Shown piece by piece: positions 36,001 through 45,297 of a stretch of 64,000 nucleotides of DNA. The DNA comes from Lepisosteus oculatus. Lineage: Eukaryota > Chordata > Actinopteri > Semionotiformes > Lepisosteidae. The notes under the pieces are model-generated. The model saw nothing but the letters and a program-made list of their open reading frames with translations, was not told where the DNA came from and made no database searches. The translations under genes were made by a program, and so were the position numbers. The stretch lies in NCBI RefSeq assembly GCF_040954835.1, contig NC_090707.1:25996570-26060569 (forward strand), given 5' to 3'. Every line of letters begins with the position of its first letter. Position 1 is the stretch's first letter.

Positions 36001-37423
36001 TGATTGGAGAAGAGGCATCTTGATGTCACTGTAAATTTGCAGGAGCTGGTTTTAGACCAAAAGTGAAGATATTGGCTAACAAATGACTCAGCTAATTGCA
36101 CGTTTATGCTTTGTGATCTTGGCTATAATACGATAATGACTGAAGTTCCAAGTCTGGGATGATTTTTAGTAATGTACCTTTAGGAGCTCCTGAATGGCTC
36201 AACGGATAAAATTCAATGCATGGACCACAATTTGGGCCCTGCAATCAAAGTATAAGTTGTTATAACCTGTCTTTATTTCATTATCATACTGTTCATCCAG
36301 TGGCAAAAAACAGTTGGCTTACCAAAGCACAAAGTCTGATTTGAAATTTGCTAATTTTCTTTCTGTATGTGCAACATTGGTGTCTCCACCTTGTTAGGTG
36401 CCCATGAACTTAGTGTCTTATCAGGAGAGTGCTGAGTCAACCTTGCATCAGATGCTTATGTCTGGTGGGGAGTCTGATTTCTGCGAGGTCCAGCTTGCAG
36501 AACAAGTGCAAGGACTACTACACTGATGTTTCAGTGTTCAAATAGAACGTAGAAAATGGCATTCCACACTTCATCTTTAAATGCTTTAGATTGGGATTTG
36601 CAATGGTGGCCTAATTTATGTAATCCCACAATGTAAAGGCTTATAAAACATTAGTAATTTCAATTTTTTCTATTTTTTGTCCTTTATAAATTAAATTTTA
36701 TTAATTTGTCCACCTGCTGAATTTGAACTGTTGTCAGAACTGTGGTTCTGGGTGTAAAGTAAGCACTGTACATCTCAGAATAACTGGATGCCTCACATCT
36801 GAAAACAATATTATATATGTACTGTAGATTAGTATAATTATTTAACAATATTATAGTGATATTAAAATAAAATAAGTAATACTAAGTAACCAATATTATA
36901 TATGTAAATCTGTATAATTACATAATTGAGAACTGTGCTGTAAATATAGAATAGCTTACTGCTTTTAGTCTGATATCTCTTCCAAAAGTTTAGTGAAAGT
37001 AAAGCACAGTCCTGCTACAATAAAATAATTATTGTTCTACTATAACTATAATTGTAGTTGTAATATAACAGAGGTAGAGCACAAATCTGCTGGATTTGCT
37101 TATGGCACACGGTCTGATGCTTATTCTACTGGTGTAGAAATAGTTTATAGTTGTTAGTTATACTTACATCTAACTTGCTATGTTAGTAAATAAATATACA
37201 TATTTTATATATAAATATTTAGGTTCTGAATATTTTTGAAATACTCATTGAAATTCTAAAGTCTCTTAATTAATTTAATCTGATTTGTTAAAGGAAAATG
37301 GATCTGATTGATGTCCACACAGAAGTCAATGGCATGATCTACGATCACAACCAGAGGAACCCTACTAATAAGTACTGCATCAGTCTCCGTTTCACTCTGA
37401 GAAAGAATTTCATACTATCCTAG
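19323..37423 (+). CDS. CFLAR: CASP8 and FADD-like apoptosis regulator (c-FLIP long form)
   Basis: c-FLIP is a catalytically dead caspase-8 homologue that joins the FADD/caspase-8 death-inducing complex and controls apoptosis and necroptosis. Nine coding exons (19323-19615, 19950-20055, 27365-27500, 30894-30952, 32118-32184, 32338-32390, 34236-34311, 35282-35777, 37294-37423) keep frame and sum to 1416 bp, or 471 residues (human 480). Two death-effector domains carry RxDL-type motifs (RFDIL; RIDL). A linker precedes the caspase-like domain (RGICLIIDC onward). The catalytic His site reads SRG (R314) and the Cys site reads IQNYV (Y359), as in mammalian c-FLIP. IEAD at 374-377 sits where the human caspase-8 cleavage site LEVD lies. 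NDUFB3 upstream matches tetrapod synteny. Confidence 0.95.
19950..20055 (+). CDS. CFLAR: CFLAR coding exon 2 (DED1 end, DED2 start)
   Basis: Acceptor tactattccag. Encodes (R)[20 protein letters not shown] through RMRLEKAK, then donor gtatgat. It ends in phase 0. Confidence 0.93.
20586..20711 (+). other. Candidate alternative CFLAR exon with early stop
   Basis: After an AG at 20584-20585, 41 codons stay open in the phase left by exon 2 ([20 protein letters not shown] and on to VFEKYP), then TAG. Inclusion would truncate the protein in DED2. The acceptor is weak (A before AG), and no donor is needed because it would be terminal. Chance is possible. Confidence 0.2.
20996..21110 (-). mobile_element. 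5S-SINE tail fragment
   Basis: An (AAT)n run followed by cacttatatagcgctttaca and the caccaccaccaatg block: the minus-strand 3' end of the 5S-SINE. It is strongly 5'-truncated and lies in CFLAR intron 2. Confidence 0.8.
21860..22640 (+). mobile_element. Non-LTR retrotransposon relic (L2/CR1-like RT)
   Basis: Broken translation retains [11 protein letters not shown] (the FADD catalytic box region, about 22005-22040), a [12 protein letters not shown] stretch and LCS/LQ-rich C-terminal sequence resembling L2. Many stops. It lies in CFLAR intron 2. Confidence 0.6.
23170..25535 (-). mobile_element. CR1/Rex1-like LINE, 5'-truncated, inactive
   Basis: Minus-strand fragments in order: the endonuclease with CVIVAGDFN (about 25420-25470), the linker ([20 protein letters not shown]), the RT core ([12 protein letters not shown]-like, [23 protein letters not shown]), the C-terminal [16 protein letters not shown] and [13 protein letters not shown], and the 3' UTR. 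Frameshifts and stops separate them. A second copy of the family is at 45298-47469. It sits antisense in CFLAR intron 2. Confidence 0.85.
25540..27364. other. Rest of CFLAR intron 2
   Basis: Mostly unassigned. Around 26470-26600 inverted copies of a ctggtcct-type motif resemble ends of a small hAT-like element, but this is not secure. Confidence 0.35.
27365..27500 (+). CDS. CFLAR: CFLAR coding exon 3 (DED2)
   Basis: Acceptor cactttttgcag. Encodes [20 protein letters not shown] through [14 protein letters not shown] plus G. The donor is gtaagaa. Confidence 0.94.
27501..27544 (+). other. In-frame read-through of CFLAR intron 3
   Basis: If the donor after exon 3 is not used, translation continues as [14 protein letters not shown] and stops at TGA 27542-27544. 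The product would be a two-DED protein of about 192 residues, like short c-FLIP forms. An AATAAA lies downstream at 27798-27803. Confidence 0.4.
27798..27803 (+). other. Intronic AATAAA, possible short-isoform poly(A) signal
   Basis: AATAAA about 250 bp after the read-through stop, inside CFLAR intron 3. Chance occurrence is likely enough in AT-rich sequence. Confidence 0.25.
27810..30893. other. CFLAR intron 3, mainly unassigned
   Basis: It contains a short (AT)n tract near 27990-28022 and a SINE tail fragment at 28673. No exon was seen. Confidence 0.4.
28673..28763 (-). mobile_element. tRNA-derived SINE tail fragment
   Basis: On the minus strand it reads gcacccattgcttgctgtga, then ataggctccag and a run ending in ggatgga, matching the 3' end of the SINE at 34409-34740. 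Confidence 0.6.
30894..30952 (+). CDS. CFLAR: CFLAR coding exon 4 (linker)
   Basis: Acceptor tttaaattacag. Encodes (G)[19 protein letters not shown], donor gtaagta. Phase 1 to 0. Confidence 0.85.
30960..32117. other. CFLAR intron 4
   Basis: Unassigned, apart from an AT-rich imperfect palindrome at about 31510-31580. Confidence 0.4.
32118..32184 (+). CDS. CFLAR: CFLAR coding exon 5 (linker)
   Basis: Acceptor gctctcctgcag. Encodes [20 protein letters not shown] and AH plus G, donor gtgagtt. Confidence 0.8.
32338..32390 (+). CDS. CFLAR: CFLAR coding exon 6 (linker)
   Basis: Acceptor tgtgtatttcag. Encodes (A)[17 protein letters not shown], donor gtgatct. Phase-compatible with exons 5 and 7. 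Confidence 0.8.
32726..33301 (-). mobile_element. Candidate solo LTR
   Basis: On the minus strand the block starts tgtaataccagctgtgagg and ends caccagggggtgctaca, with AATAAA inside (in gtaaataaaagcac). These TG...CA limits and the signal suggest a solo LTR. No target duplication was found, so this remains tentative. It lies in CFLAR intron 6. Confidence 0.35.
33310..34235. other. Rest of CFLAR intron 6
   Basis: A block at 33960-34080 (gtctggaacaagctatccag) looks like the tail of an old LINE. Otherwise nothing was recognised. Confidence 0.35.
34236..34311 (+). CDS. CFLAR: CFLAR coding exon 7 (start of caspase-like domain)
   Basis: Acceptor tgctaaagcag (an alternative AG three bases earlier would add Gln). 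Encodes [20 protein letters not shown] and VGNDG, donor gtaagtg. Confidence 0.93.
34409..34741 (+). mobile_element. tRNA-derived SINE, near full length
   Basis: It starts with tgcagtggttagcattgctg, continues with acagtccaaaaacatacagg and gggatggactggtgttccat, and ends in gaaaatggatgga. This is the widely dispersed fish SINE with a tRNA-like head. It lies in CFLAR intron 7; fragments occur at 5565, 28673 and 57585. Confidence 0.8.
35282..35777 (+). CDS. CFLAR: CFLAR coding exon 8 (p20/p12-like core)
   Basis: Acceptor actttttttacaag. Encodes (D)[20 protein letters not shown] through [11 protein letters not shown] plus AG. It contains the dead active-site positions ([12 protein letters not shown]) and the IEAD site. 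Donor gtaaggg. Confidence 0.96.
35785..37293. other. CFLAR intron 8
   Basis: AT-rich. A weak tRNA-like patch near 36185-36250 was not convincing. No exon seen. Confidence 0.4.
37294..37423 (+). CDS. CFLAR: CFLAR terminal coding exon 9
   Basis: Acceptor gatttgttaaag. Encodes (R)[20 protein letters not shown] through [11 protein letters not shown] and TAG at 37421-37423. The C-terminus matches the human LRKKLILS region. Confidence 0.94.
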
Positions 37424-40400
37424 AGGAGAAGGTTGCTGGCTCCCACTAACATTTTCTATACTTTTTTGCCTACTTATTCTTCCAATTGTTTTGTATTGGA
37501 GCCCTCTAGTGATTTTACAGAATAAGTGCATTATTTTAAATTCAAGAGTAAATGTGTTATAAATGTTGTATTAGTTGTTTTTGGTTTATCTCTTTCTCTT
37601 ATTTTTCTGTTACAGTAAAACTGTTCTTAATTCACATTTAAAAATGCCCAATTGCTGTAATTAAATCAAAGATTAGTACAGTAATTTAAAACAGTAATGT
37701 TCAGTTATTTGTCAAAAAGTAAAATTACTGTGTTAGTAAATGAATATGATCCTAATTGTTATTTTAAGAAATCTTAATTCTATTAGTAAAGAGGCAGTTT
37801 ATTTTGCACTTCTTGAGAAATTGTATAGAACCTTCCTACCAAACCAGTCAAATCAAATAATTTTTTGTGGCTGTGCTTGAGATGCATAGATATGTCTTTA
37901 TAGAAAATAAGATGTACTAATGTTTTTTGTTGAAGTCTGAATCTGAGACCAAAAATAATTTTGATCCTTGTATTGTTTTATCTAACTAAGTGTGTCAGGA
38001 TGGCAGCTGTGTGTTTTGGTTGAGCAGCTCATTGTAGAAACTATTAGTGAAGAACGTAAAAAGTATTACACTTCACAGCCCTCAGCCAACGTTCCTTTCT
38101 CCCAGAAGACTACCATGTTCTCCCTGGGAATATTTATTTTTGTGAAACAGGCATTATTTATTAACTAATTAAGCATTAAAAAGCTTGTAAAGTAAAAACT
38201 TATTTGCATAACAGAGTGTAAGAGATAGTCATTGTCTTTGGTATGACTAGTAACCAAATGAGATAACTGAAGTGTACATTACTTTTTAAGGGTGATTGTG
38301 CCTGCAAATGTTGGGATAATTTATTATTATTATTATTATTATTTTCATTATTATTATTATTATTAATAAGAATAAGAATACGAATAATATAAAAAATAAC
38401 TGAAATCTTTTTGACAGTAAAGTGTCCGTGAAAGTTAAAATTTTAAGAGTTTTACTCTACTTTCCTGTGTTATTTGTATCTAAACAATAGAAAGCATCTA
38501 AGATACTTAAGATAAATGTGAATTGCAAAACCTTCCTATTGTCCCTCATATCTCTGTCTATATATAAAGACAATTATACACTTCTACTGCATTTATGTTT
38601 TGTTAACTATATTAATTATATTGTTTAACTATACATAATTAATTGAACACTTTTGCATCCCTCCAAGTAGTGTTCTTGTGAATTAACTAAAATATAGGGT
38701 AGCATTACTTCAGTCTGCTGAAGTAATTCAGTCTGCTACTCCATATAACACAATATACTGTATATGTACACTGATCTGCATTGTGAAATCCACTTTAGTC
38801 ACAATGTTTGAAATTACAAATAATTTTAGTCAATTAACTTAATTTTAAATTGTCTATAACCAGAATGTTATATTATTATGTTTTCTGTACATTGGAAATG
38901 TTCTGTTTTTTTGTTCATTTGAGAATAATACTGAATATGATTGTGTATTATTTAAACAATTTTTATAATGTCTAATTTTTTTTATTTTGGTTTAAAATGT
39001 ATTTCATTAGAAGAACATCAACAAAAAGACTATCAGTACACTGATACTGTAAACTTATTAATTGATATATTGCTTCACAATTCATTTGTCTAACTTTTCA
39101 CTTATTTACCGATATTTGTGTTCTATTATAATATGGTTTGGAATTGCCAATTGCCTTTTAGGTCTCTACTTTCAGCAGTGACCCATTACATTGTTCTGTG
39201 CCTGTGTAATTGATACATACTAAATTCGGATATACATTATGAATACTATGTATCTGTTGTAACATGATACTGTGCTACATTATTCCAATATGCAGCTATT
39301 TCTCAACTAACATGGTTTTGACCAACATGATATAATAAGGCTAGTTCCTGAGCTCAATTCAACATGATTTCTACCCAATTGGTCTGTTCTAGAAAGGAAA
39401 ATAAGACTCAACCACCCAGCCTGTGAAACAGTAATCTGTGGTTGTCTTTAGTATCACATAGAATAGCAAGAATTATGAGGTTTTGCTTCTAAATATTTTG
39501 GCCAGTAGGAGGAACGCTTGGATTGTTAACCTTGGAAGATTTATACATCTGTGCAGCTTTTCTGGCAGCAGCACAACCCTTCTGCTTTACGTGTCTGGAA
39601 GCTTTATATGTACATTTAAATCACCATCCCTTTAAACCTGGCAGCAGTGTTTAGAATTTTCAATCGGTCATATAATTGATAAAATTAAGTCATTTAGAAC
39701 TTTGATAGAATAAAAAACAGAAAACATGGTCTCCGTAGAGGACTAGGCTGTTTATGAACCAAGTCAATGGTTTCTCAACTAAAACAACAAATTCTGGTGA
39801 GGTAGTAATATCCAGTCCATATAATCACAGTTGTGTCAATGGTTAAAAATACCCTATATCTGGGCTAATATAACCCAGTAATGGGATCAAATATCTAATT
39901 GATGATTTGGTTCTGAATGAAAACCCAATAAGCTACAGTATCAGTAGAGCATGGGATTGTTATTCAAACCAAATATATAAACTATCTAATTTATATACTT
40001 TAATCTTTCCTTTTACGTTCGCTCCATCGTTAAGTAAACATTAAAGAGCTCTGTGAAGTTGGACCCCTACAAACCACACAAACCCCAAAGCCCACCACGT
40101 TCGTTAGTGCTGAGTTTGTGCTGTTGAAAGTAACGTTTGTGCTGCTTTCCTTCCCTAGTTATAGTGCTTTCGTTTTTGGGGTGTGACACCTTCTGCAACA
40201 GCACAGGAGAACCAAAATGGTCTCCTTAGTGCTCCATTTGTGCTTGTTTGTACCATTGAAAGTATGTGTCCCATGTGCTTTCCTTCCCGATATATAGCAC
40301 CTTTTTTTTCAGTAAACACGTGACCAGGCCAGGTACCGTGAACTTCAATAGTAGTAACTGTCTAGGCAGTTCAAGTACTGAATTACTGGATGCAAGGATG

Positions 40401-40650
40401 TCTGCAATTTTGTTTCTCTATTTAGCCGGTGGGGGAAAGGGAGTGGTTCATTTTGCATTTACTACTAGTATACTAGTATTTTCTGTATGTTCGCGTGAAC
40501 AGGACTTTAATATCATAATGTAATCATGAGAGTTGCCATTTTGGCCTTAAAAAGTGAACATTAGAAAACAATTGTATTTTCTTAAAAAGCTCTTTAATAA
40601 GCATGTCTTAATACTTAATAGCTGTGTCAATATTTTTTTAAAAATTGAAG
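37424..40650. other. CFLAR 3' UTR and intergenic region
   Basis: AT-rich, with an (ATT)n tract at about 38322-38366. The clearest AATAAA is at 39709-39714, but the 3' end is not resolved. No caspase exon was seen. Confidence 0.4.
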
Positions 40651-40875
40651 AAGTAATCTTCAAATGATGGGACGGTGCTTCCCTAACACCCTTTCTGTCG
40701 TCAGGACCATTAACGACAACTACCCCATCTTACAGGATGATCCCTCCACTGGTAACCTTTTCTCTGACTGCCCCATCATCTCATATCGCGGACCATGTGG
40801 TCTGCATAACCTTCACAGCTCCCACACCAGGCACTTTCTGCTGCAGCAGAACTCACTGCATCACCTGTAAATATA

Positions 40876-42505
40876 CAGTGCCTTGCGAAAGTATTCGGCC
40901 CCCTTGAACTTTTCAACCTTTTGCCACATTTCAGGCTTCAAACATAAAGATATAAATTTTTTATTTTATGTGAAGAATCACCAACAAGTGGGACACAATT
41001 GTGAAGTGGAACGAAATCTATTGGATTTTTGAAACTTTTTTAACTAATAAAAAAATGAAAAGTGGGGCGTGCAAAATTATTCGGCCCCCTTGCGTTAATA
41101 CTTTGTAGAGCCACCTTTTGCTGCGATTACAGCTGCAAGTCGCTTGGGGTATGTCTCTATCAGTTTTGCACATCGAGAGACTGAAATTCTTGCCCATTCT
41201 TCCTTGCAAAACAGCTCGAGCTCAGTGAGGTTGGATGGAGAGCGTTTGTGAACAGCAGTTTTCAGCTCTTTCCACAGATTCTCGATTGGATTCAGGTCTG
41301 GACTTTGACTTGGCCATTCAAACACCTGGATACGTTTATTTGTGAACCATTCCTTTGTAGATTTTGCTGTATGTTTGGGATCATTGTCTTGTTGGAAGAT
41401 AAATCTCCGTCCCAGTTTCAGGTCTTTTGCAGACTCCAACAGGTTTTCATCCAGAATGGTCCTGTATTTGGCTGCATCCATCTTCCCCTCAATTTTAACC
41501 ATCTTCCCTGTCCCTGCTGAAGAAAAGCAGGCCCAAACCATGATGCTGCCACCACCATGTTTGACAGTGGGGATGGTGTGTTGAGGGTGATGAGCTGTGT
41601 TGCTTTTACGCCAAACATATCGTTTTGCATTGTTGCCAAAAAGTTCGATTTTGGTTTCATCTGACCAGAGCACCTTCTTCCACATGTTTGGGGTGTCTCC
41701 CAGGTGGCTTGTGGCAAACTTTAGACGAGACTTTTTATGGATATCTTTGAGAAATGGCTTTCTTCTTGCCACTCTTCCATAAAGGCCAGATTTGTGCAGT
41801 GTAAGACTGATTGTTGCCCTATGGACAGACTCTCCCACCTCAGCTGTAGTTCTCTGCAGTTCATCCAGAGTGATCATGGGCCTCTTGGCTGCATCTCTGA
41901 TCAGTCTTCTCCTTGTCTGAGCTGAAAGTTTAGAGGGACGGCCAGGTCTTGGTAGATTTGCAGTGGTCTGATACTCCTTCCATTTCAAGATGATCGCTTG
42001 CACAGTGCTCCTTGGGATGTTTGAAGCTTGGGAAATCTTTTTGTATCCAAATCCGGCTTTAAACTTCTCCACAACAGTATTACGGACCTGCCTGGTGTGT
42101 TCCTTGGTCTTCATGATGCTCTCTGCGCTTTCAACAGAACCTTGAGACTATCACAGAGCAGGTGCATTTATACAGAGACTTGATTACACACAGGTGGATT
42201 CTATTTATCACCATCAGTCATTTAGGACAACATTGGATCATTCAGAGATCCTCGCTGAACTTCTGGAGTGAGTTTGCTGCACTGAAAGTAAAGGGGCCGA
42301 ATAATTTTGCACGCCCCACTTTTCATTTTTTTATTAGTTAAAAAAGTTTCAAAAATCCAATAGATTTCGTTCCACTTCACAATTGTGTCCCACTTGTTGG
42401 TGATTCTTCACATAAAATAAAAAATTTATATCTTTATGTTTGAAGCCTGAAATGTGGCAAAAGGTTGAAAAGTTCAAGGGGGCCGAATACTTTCGCAAGG
42501 CACTG
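40876..42505 (-). mobile_element. Tc1-like DNA transposon, complete, copy 1
   Basis: 1630 bp bounded by inverted repeats of about 210 bp (cagtgccttgcgaaagtatt inward from each end) and by TA (40874-40875 and 42506-42507). The single gene runs on the minus strand. Copy 2 at 53316-54945 has the same length and differs at about six positions by eye. Confidence 0.95.
41095..42114 (-). CDS. Tc1-like transposase, intact
   Basis: 339 residues, the usual length for the family; cut-and-paste transposase that binds the terminal inverted repeats and inserts at TA. The N-terminal half is a paired-type helix-turn-helix DNA-binding region (MKTKEHTRQVRNTVVEKFKA through NIPRSTVQAII) with a GRPR-like PRPGRPSK linker (55-62). 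The catalytic DD34E triad is D152 (WSDETK), D243 (QQDNDPKHTA) and E278 (PDLNPIENLW). A glycine-rich box (KHGGGSIMVWACFS) is present. No stop or frameshift was seen. It differs from copy 2 at residues 100 (A/T) and 161 (N/H). Activity is possible but not shown. Confidence 0.95.
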   Translation of the reverse strand: MKTKEHTRQVRNTVVEKFKAGFGYKKISQASNIPRSTVQAIILKWKEYQTTANLPRPGRPSKLSAQTRRRLIRDAAKRPMITLDELQRTTAEVGESVHRATISLTLHKSGLYGRVARRKPFLKDIHKKSRLKFATSHLGDTPNMWKKVLWSDETKIELFGNNAKRYVWRKSNTAHHPQHTIPTVKHGGGSIMVWACFSSAGTGKMVKIEGKMDAAKYRTILDENLLESAKDLKLGRRFIFQQDNDPKHTAKSTKEWFTNKRIQVFEWPSQSPDLNPIENLWKELKTAVHKRSPSNLTELELFCKEEWARISVSRCAKLIETYPKRLAAVIAAKGGSTKY

Positions 42506-43029
42506 TATATCCAATACCACGCTCATTCAAGTCCCCTCTGAACCATTCCAGATTACTCAGATGACATCATGTACCTCCAGCACTCTTATTTACTGCATCT
42601 CCTGCAGAAAATTCCCAGCTATCTACATTGGAGAAACAGGAAGGGGACTGGGAGACTGCTTCAGAGAATGTCAGGGCTGTGAGGATCAAAGATCTCTCCA
42701 AGTCCATAGTTTATCATTTCACCTCTAACGGACATGATCATACAGATCTCTACGTCTGCTTTCTGAAAGAGGGGTTTCTCAACTCCTATTGCAGAAAGAC
42801 ATCTGAAACCAAAATTATCCTGAAACTAGGATCTCGCCTTCCCCTTCTCTCAACGCCAGACTCGTTCCCTTCTAATCCTCTCTTTTCATTTACACACTTC
42901 ACAGCTCTCTTCACCTCTCTCTACTTCATACCACCTAAGTGCTTAATCTGCCTCTCCCCTGTTCCCGCCTCCTCTCCACTTCCAGCTTTTGTTCTATCTT
43001 GCTTTATAAACCTACAGTATATTTGAAAA

Positions 43030-44159
43030 TATTTTTTTAGATAAAATAATTGAAAATACATACATGAGTTCTTAAAAACGGTCATTATCCAAGTCTTTGA
43101 TATTACAATGCTCTTACATTCAAACATAACACAATTAGGTCTCTGTCCCTTTCTTTTTCCTTTGTGGTCAATCCTTAGTGTACGATACAGTGTGGGGTAC
43201 ACCTAGATGTGCTGTATGAAGACACAGATAAGACTGCCTTTGTTAAATCATCATATTACTCCGAGGTGAAATCGTGTCTTTTGTTTCAGACAGAGAAAAC
43301 AAATTGCACTTGTATTTTTCCTCACATCCAGTAAATAGAAGCACTGTACCAAGTGTGTTGTTACATGTAAACTTCCTTGTAGACAGTCATGTGGTTCCCC
43401 GAGAAAACAAGGTGCTATATCTCGGAAATGAAAGCAGCACAAACTGCGGTCACACAAGTACTTACTTAAATAAGTCTGAAGAGGCAGCTGTAAGTGCTTG
43501 TCCTTATGACCTATATGAAACACATGCTTAGCACACTTCAGAGCAAAAAATTAATGATTCAAGCAGCCACATACTGTTTTCCTTTTTTCCAAGCACGTTG
43601 AGGTGTGAAGAGAAAATCTTATTCTCTGTTGTCAGACCAACCAATAATCGAAACACTGGTCAATGCTGAGCATAAAAACAATCGATCCACTGATTTGATT
43701 GCTCTTTTTGTTCACGTTCACAATAGTGATAGTTGTTTATTTTTCTCTATTAGGTTCAAGCATTAATAGGCTAGTGTAGTGAGATGATTTTTACCACTGG
43801 TTTTGACTTCTAACCAGATGCTATGCAGACCACACCTAACTTTGATCGTATGCATTTGCAAGGGATAGTTACGGACATTTTTCTTATTTATATACTTTAA
43901 TATTGTCTTCACATTCGCCACACTATTAAGAAAAAATAACTGGTGTGAACAAATCTTTAAGGAGATCTTGGGAGTCAACGTCCATTTTTAAATCACTTTT
44001 ATTGTTAAAAGTATCTGGAGAATTATCTGTGATTCTGAGAGTGTATTATGAGGTAATGTTTTAACTTCGTCATTCTGAGCTTTTTGAGATCTGCGTTATC
44101 TTTTTTAAACATTAGCTTAAGGTACTACATTATATGCACAAAACTGCATTACATTATAC
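43030..44159. other. Intergenic, unassigned
   Basis: Frames at 43251-43531 lack recognisable domains. No repeat recognised. Confidence 0.35.
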
Positions 44160-44429
44160 TGTAGTGCCACATGGGACGCTTAAGCCATGTGCACAGAGTG
44201 CGGGCTGAGAACAGCACCTGGGGGCATGACTACTAGACTGTATATATTGGGACAGAGGCTGGGAGACAGTTTCTTCCCTTCCGTGTCTGTATAAGTGTAG
44301 ATGCAGCACTGTAATCCCTGTACCTGCATGTGTACCTTTCCCCGGTTCTGGTTAATAAATGTGTTGTTTAACCCCTTTTCCTGAGTCCTACACTTGCTCC
44401 ATTCCATGCCGAACCCCACAGTCGTTACA
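44160..44429 (+). repeat. Left LTR of miniature element
   Basis: Starts TGTAGTGCCAC and ends GTTACA, with AATAAA inside ggttaataaatg. It aligns with 44691-44938, with visible substitutions and a small insertion. Confidence 0.8.
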
Positions 44430-44690
44430 TTGGTGTCAAAAGCGGGACTTAGTGGAGCGGTCAGAGGCCCAGCGTGCAGAGAGAGAGCCCTAGCTGAGAC
44501 GGAGGGCCTACCCAGACGGAGAGTCCTGGCCTGGACAGAGGGCCTACTCAGACGGAGGTCCCTGGCCTAGACGGAGAGCCTACCCAGATGGAGGTCCCTG
44601 GACAGACGGAGAGGCTAACAGGAGGTGTGTGTGCAGCCTGGAGGGACGGTTTGGATTCGCCGGGATGCTCAACTCTTCAGGCGGAGGCAA

Positions 44691-44938
44691 TGGAGCGCCA
44701 CGTGGGGCGCTTTAGCCAATCGCACGCAAGGCGGGCTGAGAACAGTGCCTGGGGGTGGGACGGAGGCTGATAGACAGTCTCTTCCCTTCTTAGTCTGTAT
44801 TAGTGTAGGTGGAACGGTGTGTAATCCCTGTCCGTGTGTCTGTACCATTCCCTGGTTCTGGTTAATAAATGTATTGTTTAACCCCTTTTCCTGGTCCTTC
44901 CCCTGCTCCATTCCGTGCCGAACCCCACGTTCGTTACA
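44691..44938 (+). repeat. Right LTR of miniature element
   Basis: Starts TGGAGCGCCAC and ends GTTACA. AATAAA is conserved. Divergence from the left LTR suggests an old insertion. Confidence 0.8.
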
Positions 44939-45297
44939 ATACGTTACAAATTTGATAAACTGAAGGAAAAGCAAATATTTATTTTTGTATCTCGATTTTT
45001 TGCTAGGATGTAGTTTTTAGTATGCATTTAAAATACCGTCTCAGCCGTATGTGAGCTATAACGCAACTAAGACAAAATGGAAGAAAGCTGATGCAGATTC
45101 ACATTTCTGTAGAAATTAAAAACTGTAACGCGTATGGCCAACATTACAGGTTGTGCGAGCCCTTCCCTGTGAATAGCAGGGACCTCAGCCATCGGGCTAA
45201 GGGGAGATGTCCTTTTAGCTCAGCTGGCTGGTTCCCTGTCAAGTGATGCTGGGGGCCTGGGTTCGAGTCCCCATCGGTGGGGGGGGCGCATACCCAC

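Larger units (their letters stand above)
40655..43005 (+). mobile_element. Penelope-like element split by a Tc1 transposon
   Basis: The left part (40655-40875) encodes VRTINDNYPILQDDPSTG and the right part (42506-43005) encodes the GIY-YIG region (LIYCISCRKFPAIYIGETGR). Together they parallel 6385-7110 of the first Penelope copy. The Tc1 at 40876-42505 separates them at a TA. Frame breaks show it is inactive, and the hammerhead-bearing 3' end is missing. Confidence 0.85.
44160..44938 (+). mobile_element. Miniature LTR retrotransposon (TRIM-like)
   Basis: Two LTRs (44160-44429 and 44691-44938) flank only 261 bp. Directly after the left LTR, ttggtgtcaaaagcgggac looks like a primer-binding site for tRNA-Leu. 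A purine-rich tract (ggcggaggcaa) precedes the right LTR. ATAC flanks both sides (44156-44159 and 44939-44942). No gag or pol is encoded. The interior holds about four imperfect repeats around cagacggag. It must have relied on proteins from another element. Confidence 0.8.

Noticed and set aside
36182-36255. tRNA-like patch in CFLAR intron 8
   Set aside because: Similarity to boxes A and B is too weak to call a SINE or tRNA.
41248-41925. Several + strand open frames within Tc1 copy 1 (and the matching ones at 53688-54365)
   Set aside because: They are antisense or shifted shadows of the minus-strand transposase.
45216-45270. Possible functional tRNA gene
   Set aside because: Boxes A and B are present, but no acceptor stem or convincing cloverleaf was seen, and the unit is a dispersed repeat.
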